From Pseudoscleropodium purum (taxonomy: Eukaryota > Streptophyta > Bryopsida > Hypnales > Brachytheciaceae), in NCBI GenBank assembly GCA_963969395.1, contig OZ017801.1, forward strand, positions 4,838,501-4,902,500: a stretch of 64,000 nt of DNA, read 5' to 3'. Of the stretch, positions 48,552-58,979 are shown one piece after another; positions within the stretch are counted from its first letter, which is position 1; the number at the start of each line of letters is the position of its first letter. The notes under the pieces are model-generated. The model did no database searches. It was given only the letters and a program-made list of their open reading frames with translations, and had not been told where the DNA came from. Made by a program: the position numbers and the translations under genes.

Positions 48552-50155
48552 TATAAAGTAGTTGCATAGGTTTTCAATTGAAGACACAATGAATTAGTTG
48601 TTAGTTTTCAAAAGTAAACTAAAGGTTGGAGGAAGTTATATATGATTATATATAACCTCAGTGAATCCAAAAATTCATAATGTTTAATGTATACTAAAAA
48701 TACATATTTATAACACCAATCAATAATCAAGCAAGAAGTTGAAATAGAAATAGAAATTGAATTTGCTAAGTACCGTTCCTTAAATATAAGTTTTGATTTT
48801 CCCATTATTGTAAATGGACCATGCCATTTATTGCCAAAATAGTTGTTGTAGTAGTTAATTTGACATCCATTATAGATTTGAGCATGGCAAGTTTTAGGTT
48901 TTTCTTACTTGACATCTTACTTTTGTTTGCTTACAATCTCTAAGACAATTCTACATCAATTCTTATATATATAATGAGCTTCTTTCATTATTGAAAGTTT
49001 TTAAGGAACTTATAGGAAATTTTGTTAAAATGGCAATATTCCATACATCATTTTCCATTCATTTCTAAGATTGGTATAGATTTTAGACCGCATAGTCTAA
49101 ATGTAAAAGTGCCAAGTTTGTGAAATACTACCATTTTAATTTATGAAATATTGGTTATTTTTTTATTATTATTCAATGATGATGAAAAGTGCTTCAAAAA
49201 CATTTCAACCTTTTTTAAGAAAGAATGGATGGGGTGGATAGAACCTTCAAAGACAAATTTGGTTAGAGGCTTTAGCTTCTCAAGGCCCAACAACTTTTTG
49301 ACAATGGAGGTTTTAAATGAATCATCCTACTTTAATACTTGTTGTACATGGATGTGCTTGAAACTTTTAACTTTAACCATACAAAAGTAAAGACTACTTT
49401 GTCTAGTATGCATGGAATTAATTGTGGAAGTTGCTAATTGTTGGATTTTTAATAAAATTTTTGGATGATCAACTTTATAGGCAAACAACTTAGCTTTGGG
49501 GAGAAAAAAGTTATAAGAAGATGAATAATAATTCCCCCCCTAAAAAATAATTTTGTATTGGAATCTAAGGAAAATTTCGTATTTTTTAATTTAAAAAAAA
49601 TAAAAAACAAAAAGTCCTCTTAAAGTTGTACACATTTTCAAATAGAAGAAATTGAAAGCTAAAATTGTCAAAATTGGATCAATTTTTAAAATTTATTTAC
49701 AAGTCCATTTTTGAAATTGAACTATTGATATTATTAGCATATTGTTTGAAACATTGTCAAAAACTTTGGAATCATTCTAATTATTTTTGTATTTTTAATC
49801 ACATTAGATTGAATTTTATATTAAAAAAATTTTAAACATGGAAATCTTAATTGTTTTCTCTAGGATCAATTTGTTTGTGTAGACTGTAGATTGAAAACTA
49901 GAAATGTATACAAAAATGGTTTTTTTCCACCTCTACTATTCATTTTATTGTAAGCAAATTATGTTTGCTCCATTTTTCTATTTGACTACATTTCCTAAAG
50001 AAAATTTTAAATACTTCCTACATTGAAATTTTGAGAATTGAAAAATGCAAGAAGTATATAAATTTGATACTCTACAAGTCCCTAGTGTAGAAAACATTGA
50101 CATTTGTTTCACCCTACCAAAAATTTATCATTGAAAATTTGAAGAGGTCACATTG
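48552..50155. other. AT-rich intergenic DNA
   Basis: Nothing beyond A/T-rich sequence and chance frames is seen (for example 49151-49390, without domain features). Confidence 0.5.
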
Positions 50156-50437
50156 CATTAGAGGATTTTGGAGGGCTCGAGAGGGCTGTTTTAGGTCTAT
50201 TCTCTCGACCTTGTTCCCGCTATTAGTGTTGTTTTTTTTGGAAAAAAAAAAAAAATTTGAAAAAAAAATGAAAAAAAAATTTTAGAATGGAAAAAAAAAA
50301 ACAGAATTTTTCTTAAATTTTTTTTGGTGACATGACAGTTGCCATGCCACGTCAGGTAGCAACTGCAAGGTTGTTTCCCACACGTTGACAGCTTGAAGAA
50401 CTCACAACCCTCTGTAGTTGTTGAAAATCCTCTAATG
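50156..50437. mobile_element. MITE-like element, CATTAGAGG family, copy 3 (best termini)
   Basis: CATTAGAGGATTTT at the left and AAAATCCTCTAATG at the right are a perfect 14-bp inverted pair. Adjacent are GAGGGCTCGAGAGGGCTGTTT, a long A-rich tract, and GCCATGCCACGTCAGGTAGCAACTG, the signature block. 282 bp. The minus-strand frame across it (50197-50505) is low-complexity Lys/Phe text and not a gene. Confidence 0.82.
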
Positions 50438-52760
50438 TGTCTTCTTGGTCCTTGAGGGATTAAGGACACATTCTTGAATTGAAAACTTTTCAAATTTTTC
50501 TTCAAAAATGTTTAGAATAATTTTATTTTTCATTAACAATCCTAAAATTCTATAAAGCGATGATCAACACAACACACTTTTGACAAATTTTAAGCCAATG
50601 ACTATTGGTTAGGAAGAATTCTATTAATTGTTTGACAATAAGTGGATCATATTTTGGGGTTGTTGTAAGAAATACTTGTCTCAAGGGAGGGGGTACAAGC
50701 AAAAAATGTAGGAACTACGTGCAATAAAATATAGGGTCTAATATATTCATTGTAGAAAAAATTTGTAAACAAATTACATATATTATAGGATGCTTCAAAA
50801 GTGTGAAACATGATTATATGTAATATAAGGTTGGAAATAATACCATAAAATTATGTGAACAATACATGTAAAATAGCATATACTAAATGGGATAGTAGGT
50901 TATACACGCTCTAAAATTGTGACTAGAGGTGAGAAATTTGCTTTCTATCAAGTTATGGATGTATTCTAGACCAAATATTTCACCAAACAATTTAAATTTT
51001 AGCACATGGTATGTATCCAATGTACTATATAAAATAAGGTATCCTAAGTGCATTATTAAATGAATGGATTTGAATTTGTAGTGACAAGGTGTGGGAGGGA
51101 AAATGCAATGAGCTCGTTGGCTTGTTCAGAATTGGTCTAGGGTTTTTGCTACTTTGGAATGGTTCTCACCAAGCCAACATTGATTTACTTTCACTCACCC
51201 TACTTTGCTTACAAATTGTTGGAATTTGTCTCCTATGTCTATTTTTTTGACTTGTTATGTGCTTGTCAAGCTCCATGAAGAATGTTGAGGATTGAACTAC
51301 TATATATTTTACCCTATTTTTTGTTATGGTAGATTTGACAATGACCATAGGCTATGGTGGATCTTAGTAGTCATAATTGTGGTTTTTTAGGTTCTTTTAC
51401 ACTTTATTTCAGCATTTGGAGATGTTAGGAAGTTGTAGCCACTTATGTAATTTTGTATAGTATATGGAAGTGTAGAATCAGTTTACCATAGAACTTCTAA
51501 TGACTTTCTCATATTCCATTGTGTTCTTAAAGACATACAATGTATTTGTTTGTTGTTTGTTTCTATTTTTACACAATACACCCATGCTTATGTTGCCTTT
51601 TCTTTGCATTTGGTTTATTCTTTTATTCTTCATATCATTTCAGCATGGCTCATAGTATTGCACACTTTCACAAGTGTAGGATATAAGGAAAAAAATGAGG
51701 TATAAAGAAAGATATGGAAGATAAGAAAAAAATTAGGGGATAAGGAAAAAATCGGAGTAAGTAATATAGGGTACCTAAAAATTATTCCCCAAACAAATTA
51801 TAAGTACCAATAGGGCATCTTAAAATGTAAAGATTTACATTTGTTTAAGAAAATACCATGCCTTATATTCTATTTTACAAGGTATATAGACCCCCCATTA
51901 AATAGGTCATTATTGCAAGTGTATGCAAAATATAAGGAGTGCACTCCTCAAGATACTTGACCTTTTTTTTGTCCATTTGACTTTGGATATATGTTTTTTT
52001 GCTCGTAACTTTTGTATTGTATGTCTATTTTCTATAAAATTTTAAATGAAGGTATATGTGGTAGTTTTAGACATTGAATAATTTTCAAAAATAATTTTAC
52101 TATTTTTAACTACCTCCAATTGGATGCCTATCTTGGTCATTTTGGATGTTTTTAGTACTATTTCTGACTCGAAAATGCGAATTCAAAGGTCAAAATTGGG
52201 ATTCAAGGATTTTTGTTAAAGTTATAGTGCTCAAAGTGCACCTTTGTGCACATGTAGAAAACACAATTTTTTCCTAATGATGAAAATGGTTACATTAACC
52301 ATTAATATAATATAAGTTAGGAAAAATGATATATGAATATATATTATATTATATTAATTTATTATTCTTATCAAAAAATCAAATTCCAAAGTATCTATTT
52401 TCTTGCATTTCCATTATTCTTTTTTTTTTAGCATAACTTTTTAAAATAAATTTTTTTAGGCTTGAATTTGCATACACATACTATTTTGAATGTGTTACAA
52501 ACTATCAGTATTTTCTTTTATTGAAAAAAATTATTTCAAAAAGTCATAGTACCCTATTACTAAAGCCATTTTGAGCCCCAAATGGCAAGTATTTCTTGCA
52601 ACTTCCCTTCTATGGTACTCTTATACATAGTGACTAGGAACTTCTTATTTAAGCATTTTATCCATAAAAATAAGTTGTAATATGTCCCTTGGAATCTTCT
52701 TAGAAAAAATAAAATGTGGTGACAAACAACATCCAAAATGGTGAATTTACAAGCGCTAGG
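50438..52760. other. AT-rich intergenic DNA
   Basis: No supported gene or RNA. Some words resemble the interior of the TTAACCCC elements (for example near 51970-52100), suggesting a fragment without ends. Confidence 0.45.
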
Positions 52761-53711
52761 TTAACCCCTAAAGTCCTAAACCCTATTTTTTGGCAACATA
52801 GTAATTTTGGGCAGCTCACTACTGATGGAGTTTTTATTTTTATTTTTTGAAAATTTCACACAACATTTTCCCAAGGAGTAGCTTTAAGGCCTAGCAATTT
52901 TTTATAACTTTTGTCTACATGGCTAAGAAGTTATTGTATGAAATATAATTTTTAGTGTTTGGCGGGTAGTCCAGGCAGCAAAAAAAATTCTTCAAAATCA
53001 TTTTTTTTCAAAAATTAAAATTTGAAATTGATTTTTTTAGATTTATATCTATATGGAAAGCTTTGAATCATTCCATTTGGATGGATAAATCAAAAGTTAT
53101 GAAGAGTTTTTAGTTTGTAGATAGTTATGGAATTTCTACTCTGAAATAAACTTTGAAGCCCTTTATTTTACTCAATTTTAAATATTTTTGAAAAATAAAT
53201 AAATTTAGGTGTACATTGTTTATTGCAACATTGCAACCATTGGGATTGGCATTTTTCAATTCCATAAAGAAATTATTAACAACTTAGTATTTTGAATCAT
53301 TCTCTACTTCATTCTATTTACTATTTTTTTCCTATATGTTGTACAATTCCAAATGATCTAATATTTTTTAAGCATGTAGCCAATTTGATTTGAAGAATGA
53401 AATCAAAGAGTAACCACCATTTTGGACATTTTTTCATGCAAATGTGACCTTGTGAAGTGTAGCTACTCGGATTTTTGTAGGGGAAAAAAAAGGATTTTTG
53501 TGAATTCAAATGCTAATATCTTGCAATTGACATGATGAAAATTTCTGAAAATTTTACCACATTTTTTCAAAATAGTTTACTACAAGATCCTATAGTTACT
53601 TATATTTTAAAAAAAAAAATTTCAAAAATTTGGTACTTGCATTAGAAATGGCAGTTTTAGTCTTTTAGAGTGTTTTTGGTGAAAACATAATCAAAAACCT
53701 TTAGAGGTTAA
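52761..53711. mobile_element. 951-bp terminal-inverted-repeat element, TTAACCCC family, copy 3
   Basis: Its ends are TTAACCCCTAAAGTCC and CCTTTAGAGGTTAA. The orientation is the same as copy 2, and it aligns with that copy along its length by eye. Only 229 bp separate it from copy 4 in opposite orientation, so the pair makes a 2.1-kb inverted arrangement. Confidence 0.8.
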
Positions 53712-53940
53712 TAAATACAAAATCCATTAAGAATTTTTTCAAAAATACACTTGAATTTTTTCCTTAAAACAATAGAACTTATAATTCTATGACAAAAATA
53801 TACGTTCAACACCTCTAGATTCATGACAAACTAGCTAGTTCACATTTCCCCTCCATTGAATAAAGTTTTAAGAGTTTCATGTGGAGAAAACAAAATGATT
53901 TTTTATCATCTCAATTGAACTATTATCACTAGCTAAATAG

Positions 53941-54861
53941 TTAACCCCTAATTCCTAAAGTTCTATGACTATGTTTTCACCGAAAAGGCTCAAAAACTGC
54001 CATTTTTAGTACAAGTAGCAAATTTTTGAATTTTTTTTGACACATGTAACCATAGGATCTTGTACTATGTACTATCAATAAAATGTGGTAAAAATTTAAG
54101 ACATTTCCACTGTGTGGATTGCAAGATATAAGCATTCAAATGCACTAAAATCATTTTTTTTGCCCTTTGAAAAGCTGGGCAGTTGCACTTTACAAGCTCA
54201 CTTTTTTTTATGAAAAAATGAACAAAATGATGGTTCTTCTTTGGATGCTTTTTTCTAGACAAGTTTTCTACATGCTTGAAAAATTTTAGATCATTTGAAA
54301 TTGTACAACATATAGGAAAAAAATGATAAGTAGGTAGTAGTAGACAATGATTCAAAATACTAAATTATTAAGAATTAAAATATGGAATTGAAAAATGACA
54401 ATCCCAATGGAAGAAATTTTGTAATAAACAATTTATATCTTAGGATTTTATGTTTTTTCAAAAATATTGAAAATTTGGTAAGATTTATAGATTTCAAAAT
54501 TTATTTTAGTGTAGAGAATCCATAGCTGCCCACAAACTAAAAATCCTTATAACTTTTGACTCGATGATCAAAATGGAATGATTCAAAGCTTTCCTTGTAT
54601 ATATAAGTCTAGAAAACCAATTTCAAATTTTGGTTTTAAAAGAAAGTGATTTTTTCAAATCTACCCCCAAAAGTAAGATATTAGGCTATAACTTTTAACT
54701 CCTATTTCCAAATGTCATGAAATTTGTTGCATATGAAAGATATTCCTCATCCATACCTTCTATCAAAATTTCAGCCTTAAATATAAATTTTTTTTGGTCA
54801 CAATGATGTGCCCAAAAAATTTATACAACGAAAAAAAATAGGCTAGTCCTCTAGGGGCTAA
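53941..54861. mobile_element. 921-bp terminal-inverted-repeat element, TTAACCCC family, copy 4 (inverted)
   Basis: It starts TTAACCCCTAATTCC and ends CCTCTAGGGGCTAA. The interior reads as the reverse complement of copies 2 and 3: AAAACTGCCATTTTTAG, ACCATAGGATCTTGTA, TTGCAAGATATAAGCATT, GAATGATTCAAAGCTTTCC in complement order. Its extreme bases are more worn than those of copy 1. Confidence 0.75.
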
Positions 54862-54965
54862 TTAATGATCCTAGAAGGGTATACTTTCAAAATGGACCAA
54901 AATTGCTAAAAACTTGAGTAATTTATTTTGTCATTTTTTCTTGCACTATAAGAAGCCAAAGTTTA

Positions 54966-55140
54966 TTGATGTTAAAAAGAATAGATTTTAGGTGACATTC
55001 AAAAAAAAAACCCCATGTTTTTGTGTCAACAATGATGTCCTATATAACATCAATGGACATCATTGTTGATATAAAAACATGGGTTTGTTTTTTTGTTATT
55101 ACTTCAGATGTCATCTAAAATTCATTTCTTTAGATATCAA
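54966..55140. repeat. 175-bp foldback element with ~65-bp arms
   Basis: CCCCATGTTTTTGTGTCAAC and AATGATGTCC on the left pair with GGACATCATT and GTTGATATAAAAACATGGG on the right around a 14-nt loop (TATATAACATCAAT). Outer arms TTTTAGGTGACA and TGTCATCTAAAAT extend the stem, broken by an A-run/T-run bulge. Read as RNA either strand could form a long hairpin. Most likely a miniature foldback element; a small-RNA source is possible. Confidence 0.72.
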
Positions 55141-58100
55141 TCCATCACCTAAAACAAGGTTTTTTTATAGTATTGAGATCAAATAGAATTTAACCATAGG
55201 ATCTTATAGGTTCACATTGAGAGTGAAAAATTAAATTTTTTTTTAATATTATTTGGTTGCATAGTTTAATAGATATTTAAATTCAAAGTTTTATTTGGGT
55301 CAATGGAAAAACGAGGTAGTACACTTTGAAGGAGCATATCTTAGTGAGAATATCTTGAAATTATGAACTTTTTGTGCTTAGTAAATGACAAAAGAATTGA
55401 AAATATTCATCTAAAATTTCACAACATTCAATGGTCATTTTGCAATATTTGGTGGAGTTTAGAAAGCATGGTGGTCATTGAAATGAAAGTAGTGTAAGAA
55501 AAACAAGATTGGGCCCACTTGTCTTCTCCTTAAACTCTTTGGATTTTATCCTTTTTGAGGTGGCAACAATAGCATTGATTGATTGACTTTTCAGTCCGTA
55601 CTCGAACTGAACCAAAAAAATGAGTTGTAAACTACACTACACTACTCAACTTTAAAAATTCCACAAGGCAGAGTTTAATTTGAAATTCAATGAAACTACT
55701 ACCATTGGATTCACAAAGCAATCTATTTTCTAGAAATAAATTTTATAAAAAAGAATTCAAAATTTAAAAACGGGCAGGTGCAAAAATAGTTGGCAGCAAC
55801 CAAAAAATGGTCACTTGGGTTATTAGGGGTTAACTCCATTTCATTACCACGATGGTAAACTCCCACTATTCTCTTCATGCAGAATCTCAGTGTACCATGT
55901 ATACCATTCATGATCTAGGGGATTGTTGTACCATCTGATTAAAGTCATTTTTTGTTCTTTTATCGCCTAGACTCCAGAAGTCCAGATGAATGGCGCCTCA
56001 GCCAGGGATTAGGTGTCTGGGGCCATAGTTTTCAGCTCTGTACACAACAGGAAGCGTTAGCAAACCGGGTTGTAAACCAATTCAACTATTTTATTGGAGC
56101 TATGGCTGATGTGCGTAAGCAGTCTAAACCCAAGTGCATGGGAAGAGAATTGGGACAATGAATGAAACCAAAACAAAATTAAACCAGGTACGTGACTGCT
56201 CGCACAAGTATCCGCATCACCTGGGGCCGATTCGATCAAAGAGAGCCAACAATCCGAGCATGTACGTCAATCGTACGTCGATCGAAGTCCAGAATATGAG
56301 CATTCTCCTAACTGTCGTCTAAGCTCCGAATGACCACCGAGATGGCTGAGTTCACTTTGAAACGAGGCCATGCCGTAGAGTCACCATTCACTTGTGCCAA
56401 AAAACGAAACAGAAAACACGAGGCCATAAATAGCACTGAAATAACAAACATGACTCCAGTTCACATATCTTACCAATTAATCGAAACGTCAATTTCCTTA
56501 AATTGTCGACATTCCATTACTTGGACGCGGTTCAAGCCGCGGTCTGAAACCCAGTTTGTGGCGTGAAATTAGACCTTTGTGAAGTTCACAATTTTTAGGG
56601 CCTGTGGAATATCGCCAATTTAACGAAATTGACATTTTGAATATTAAACTCATTGCTTGCAGTCGCCAGAGAGATCACCATTTAACACGTAGAAAATGTC
56701 AGAGAGCCATTCGATGAATTATGAGAATCAGCCACAAGGATAGATTAACTTCAATTGGCATGGTGATTATTCACACATCAGACGTAAATCCAAGGTACAT
56801 TCTGGATAGGACAAGATGGAAATCCACAAAAAAAAATTCAGTACTGCCAGTCAGGGAGTAGAGTTAGCAATTAATTACTCGAACAATTGGTGTTGACCTT
56901 CGATCGACAAGTGCACCACATTTACATTCACACGCTACAGGCTCACCCATTCCTCGCTGCGACTACATTAACTGCACTTCTCTCCTTCAGTGTCTAGCTA
57001 GCCTGTTGCGACAGCAGTCAATTTGCACTTCTGGCTTGTGATCGAATTTGATTGTACATGTATGTCAAAATTTTTGGCTCCGGCATCGCGACAGTTTAAC
57101 GAAACTGACGTTACTTGGCATGTACAGGGACTAGCAGAGAGAAACTAACTATCTGCACATGGGTAGTGAGGTAGTGACTTACCGTCGATCAACAGATTTA
57201 TCTTGAATGGCTAAAAAGTTTCGTTGTCAGCGGATTAACTGGCAAGCATTTGTCATCTGCCGGGCCGTGCTTTGTGATCAGATCGACATGGCCCGTTAGT
57301 AGCGAGAGAGCGAAGGGAAGGTTCAAGTGTATTGAATCTATGGGTGCCATGCAGTGACTTGACAGCACCTGCACTTGTTGGATTGTAAGCTCACATTGTA
57401 CGTTGGCATCAGAGAATAAATCGGAACATTCGGGATCAGGAGGGTCGGAACTCTGAGCTGCAGTGCCTGACTGCCTGCATGATGTGGAATTCCAAGTGGA
57501 TCCCTGCCATTCACTGTAGCTTCGATCGAGATTGCTAGCTGCCCCTACTGCTTTACTGACATAAAGTAAGAAAACGTTCCTCATGCCTAGCCAGCTGCCC
57601 CTTTTATCTCAGTCACTTCTCAGTCATCGTGTCCAGCTACATTCTCCACCTTCGCCTGTATCCTGTGGCTCATCGATTGGGAATGCGGGATTTATACATC
57701 GGCGAAGCATTGTTTTTGCTTGCTCTCCATGTGAGTTTTCGCACTCGGAACCTCACTCCGCACTTCAATTGCACGCTACCTGCTAGTAACTCCATCAGTC
57801 TGGCTAGGCAGCTCCAAGTCCAGATCTATTGAGAGTTCGTAGCGATCGTTTCCATGTATCAAATGAAGTTTGGATCCATGGATCCTATTGCGTTAGCTTG
57901 GACTTGATCGCAATCATCTAAGTAATACTCGGTCCGCAGTCGAGGTCTCGTGGATTAAGAATTTCATTTGCCATCCTACGTAACGGAAGTGAGTGCGTGA
58001 GGTCGAGATTCATTTGAGTATGTACATGCTGAAAGCCCTGTTGGAAAAATGGTGTAGAACATTGCCAGTAGTTAGTCAGAGTCGATCACCTTACAGCTAG

Positions 58101-58434
58101 CCTCCCTGCTTCCTACGGACGTAGTAAATGAATGGACATGCAAGACAGAATTCCCTCTATCCAATGCAATTAAGAAGTTTGCGTCTTACTGTGCATTTGT
58201 GCTGCATGTGAAGATTTGCATCGCCGTTCGATTCTTCGTCATCAGGCTAGGATGCTAGTTAGTACCTGCAGCTCCATGCGTGATGCGTGTTTTTTTTCGG
58301 TTGATTTAGTTACTCAGAGAGTTTGCTCAACAATAACTTACTGCATGTCTCTTGTTGCGCTTGTGCATGTGCGGGTTCGATCAGTTGAGCATCATTTCTG
58401 CTGCTGCTGCATCAGTTACGCACGGTGAGATAGA
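55141..58434. other. intergenic; upstream flank of the S-protein-like gene from about 55.95 kb
   Basis: From about 55.95 kb the composition becomes GC-richer with many CpG, as near the other genes, and stays so up to the S-protein-like gene. No frame here matches a known family. The longest, 57198-57584 on the minus strand (about 128 codons), is Ser/Leu/Pro-rich and unrecognised; 57583-57832 on the plus strand likewise. A non-coding transcript or a decayed gene could lie here. I see no clear TATA box close to 58435. Confidence 0.35.
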
Positions 58435-58830
58435 ATGGCGAAACACTCGGCGATGGGAGGGCTGTTGCTGCTCACGATCTTCGTGGGTCTGCTCAGCGTA
58501 CAGGGTTTGATCGTGGTGTTGACGAACAACATGAGCTCGGACGTGAGCATCACGTGCGAGCTCGAAGGCACCCTTCCCGGCGACTCCCGCCTCGTCATCC
58601 CCGGCGACTCGTACATGTTCCAGGTGGGCGACGGCAGCAACAACTTCCAGGGTCTCCGCTACAACTGCGTGTTCGCGGCCACCGACAAACCACGCACCAT
58701 CGTGGAGGTGTTCGTGGGCACGGGAGGCGCAGGCAACGCTCCGTGCAACTGCGCTGGAGGTGCTTGCCCGTGGTTGATCACTCCCAGCGGCTTCTCATGC
58801 GCCGGCTTCTCACACGACTGGGGCAACTGA
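58435..58830 (+). CDS. secreted S-protein homologue (plant self-incompatibility S1 family)
   Basis: A single-exon frame of 131 residues. The ATG has A at -3 and G at +4, and residues 1-24 form a signal peptide with a Leu-rich core (GGLLLLTIFVGLL) and a likely cleavage after Gly24. The mature part has the S1-family pattern: a first strand IVVLTNN, a Cys at 41, a G-x-S-Y-x-F turn (57-62), an R-Y-N-C segment with Cys78, and near the end C-P-W (111-113) and a last Cys122. Two further Cys (104, 106) lie in a Gly-rich loop. One N-glycosylation sequon is at Asn32. In this family small secreted proteins act as extracellular signals or ligands, including S-proteins in poppy pollen rejection; the role here is unknown. 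In the first 60 or so codons only about seven end in A or T, a strong GC3 bias against an AT-rich setting. Length fits the family (about 110-150). Confidence 0.8.
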   Translation: MAKHSAMGGLLLLTIFVGLLSVQGLIVVLTNNMSSDVSITCELEGTLPGDSRLVIPGDSYMFQVGDGSNNFQGLRYNCVFAATDKPRTIVEVFVGTGGAGNAPCNCAGGACPWLITPSGFSCAGFSHDWGN

Positions 58831-58973
58831 TCAATTTATAGAGAGACCAAGTTAAGACCTTAAATTAGGTCGCAATGTAGAAGCTCGTGCTGCTGATGAG
58901 TTTTCCCAACTCTGTCATCGTGTACCATCCACGACACAGCACTTGATCAGACGACGGCGTCTTGACTGACAAT

Positions 58974-58979
58974 AATAAA
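58974..58979 (+). terminator. candidate polyadenylation signal of the S-protein-like gene
   Basis: AATAAA lies 144 nt after the stop codon. Confidence 0.45.

Noticed and set aside
50197..50505. A 102-codon Lys/Phe-rich minus-strand frame.
   Set aside because: It is created by the homopolymer core of a CATTAGAGG-family element and is low complexity.
57198..57584. A 128-codon minus-strand frame upstream of the S-protein-like gene.
   Set aside because: No recognisable domain, signal peptide or homologue pattern; the region is GC-richer, which makes long chance frames more likely. Kept only as part of the flank description.
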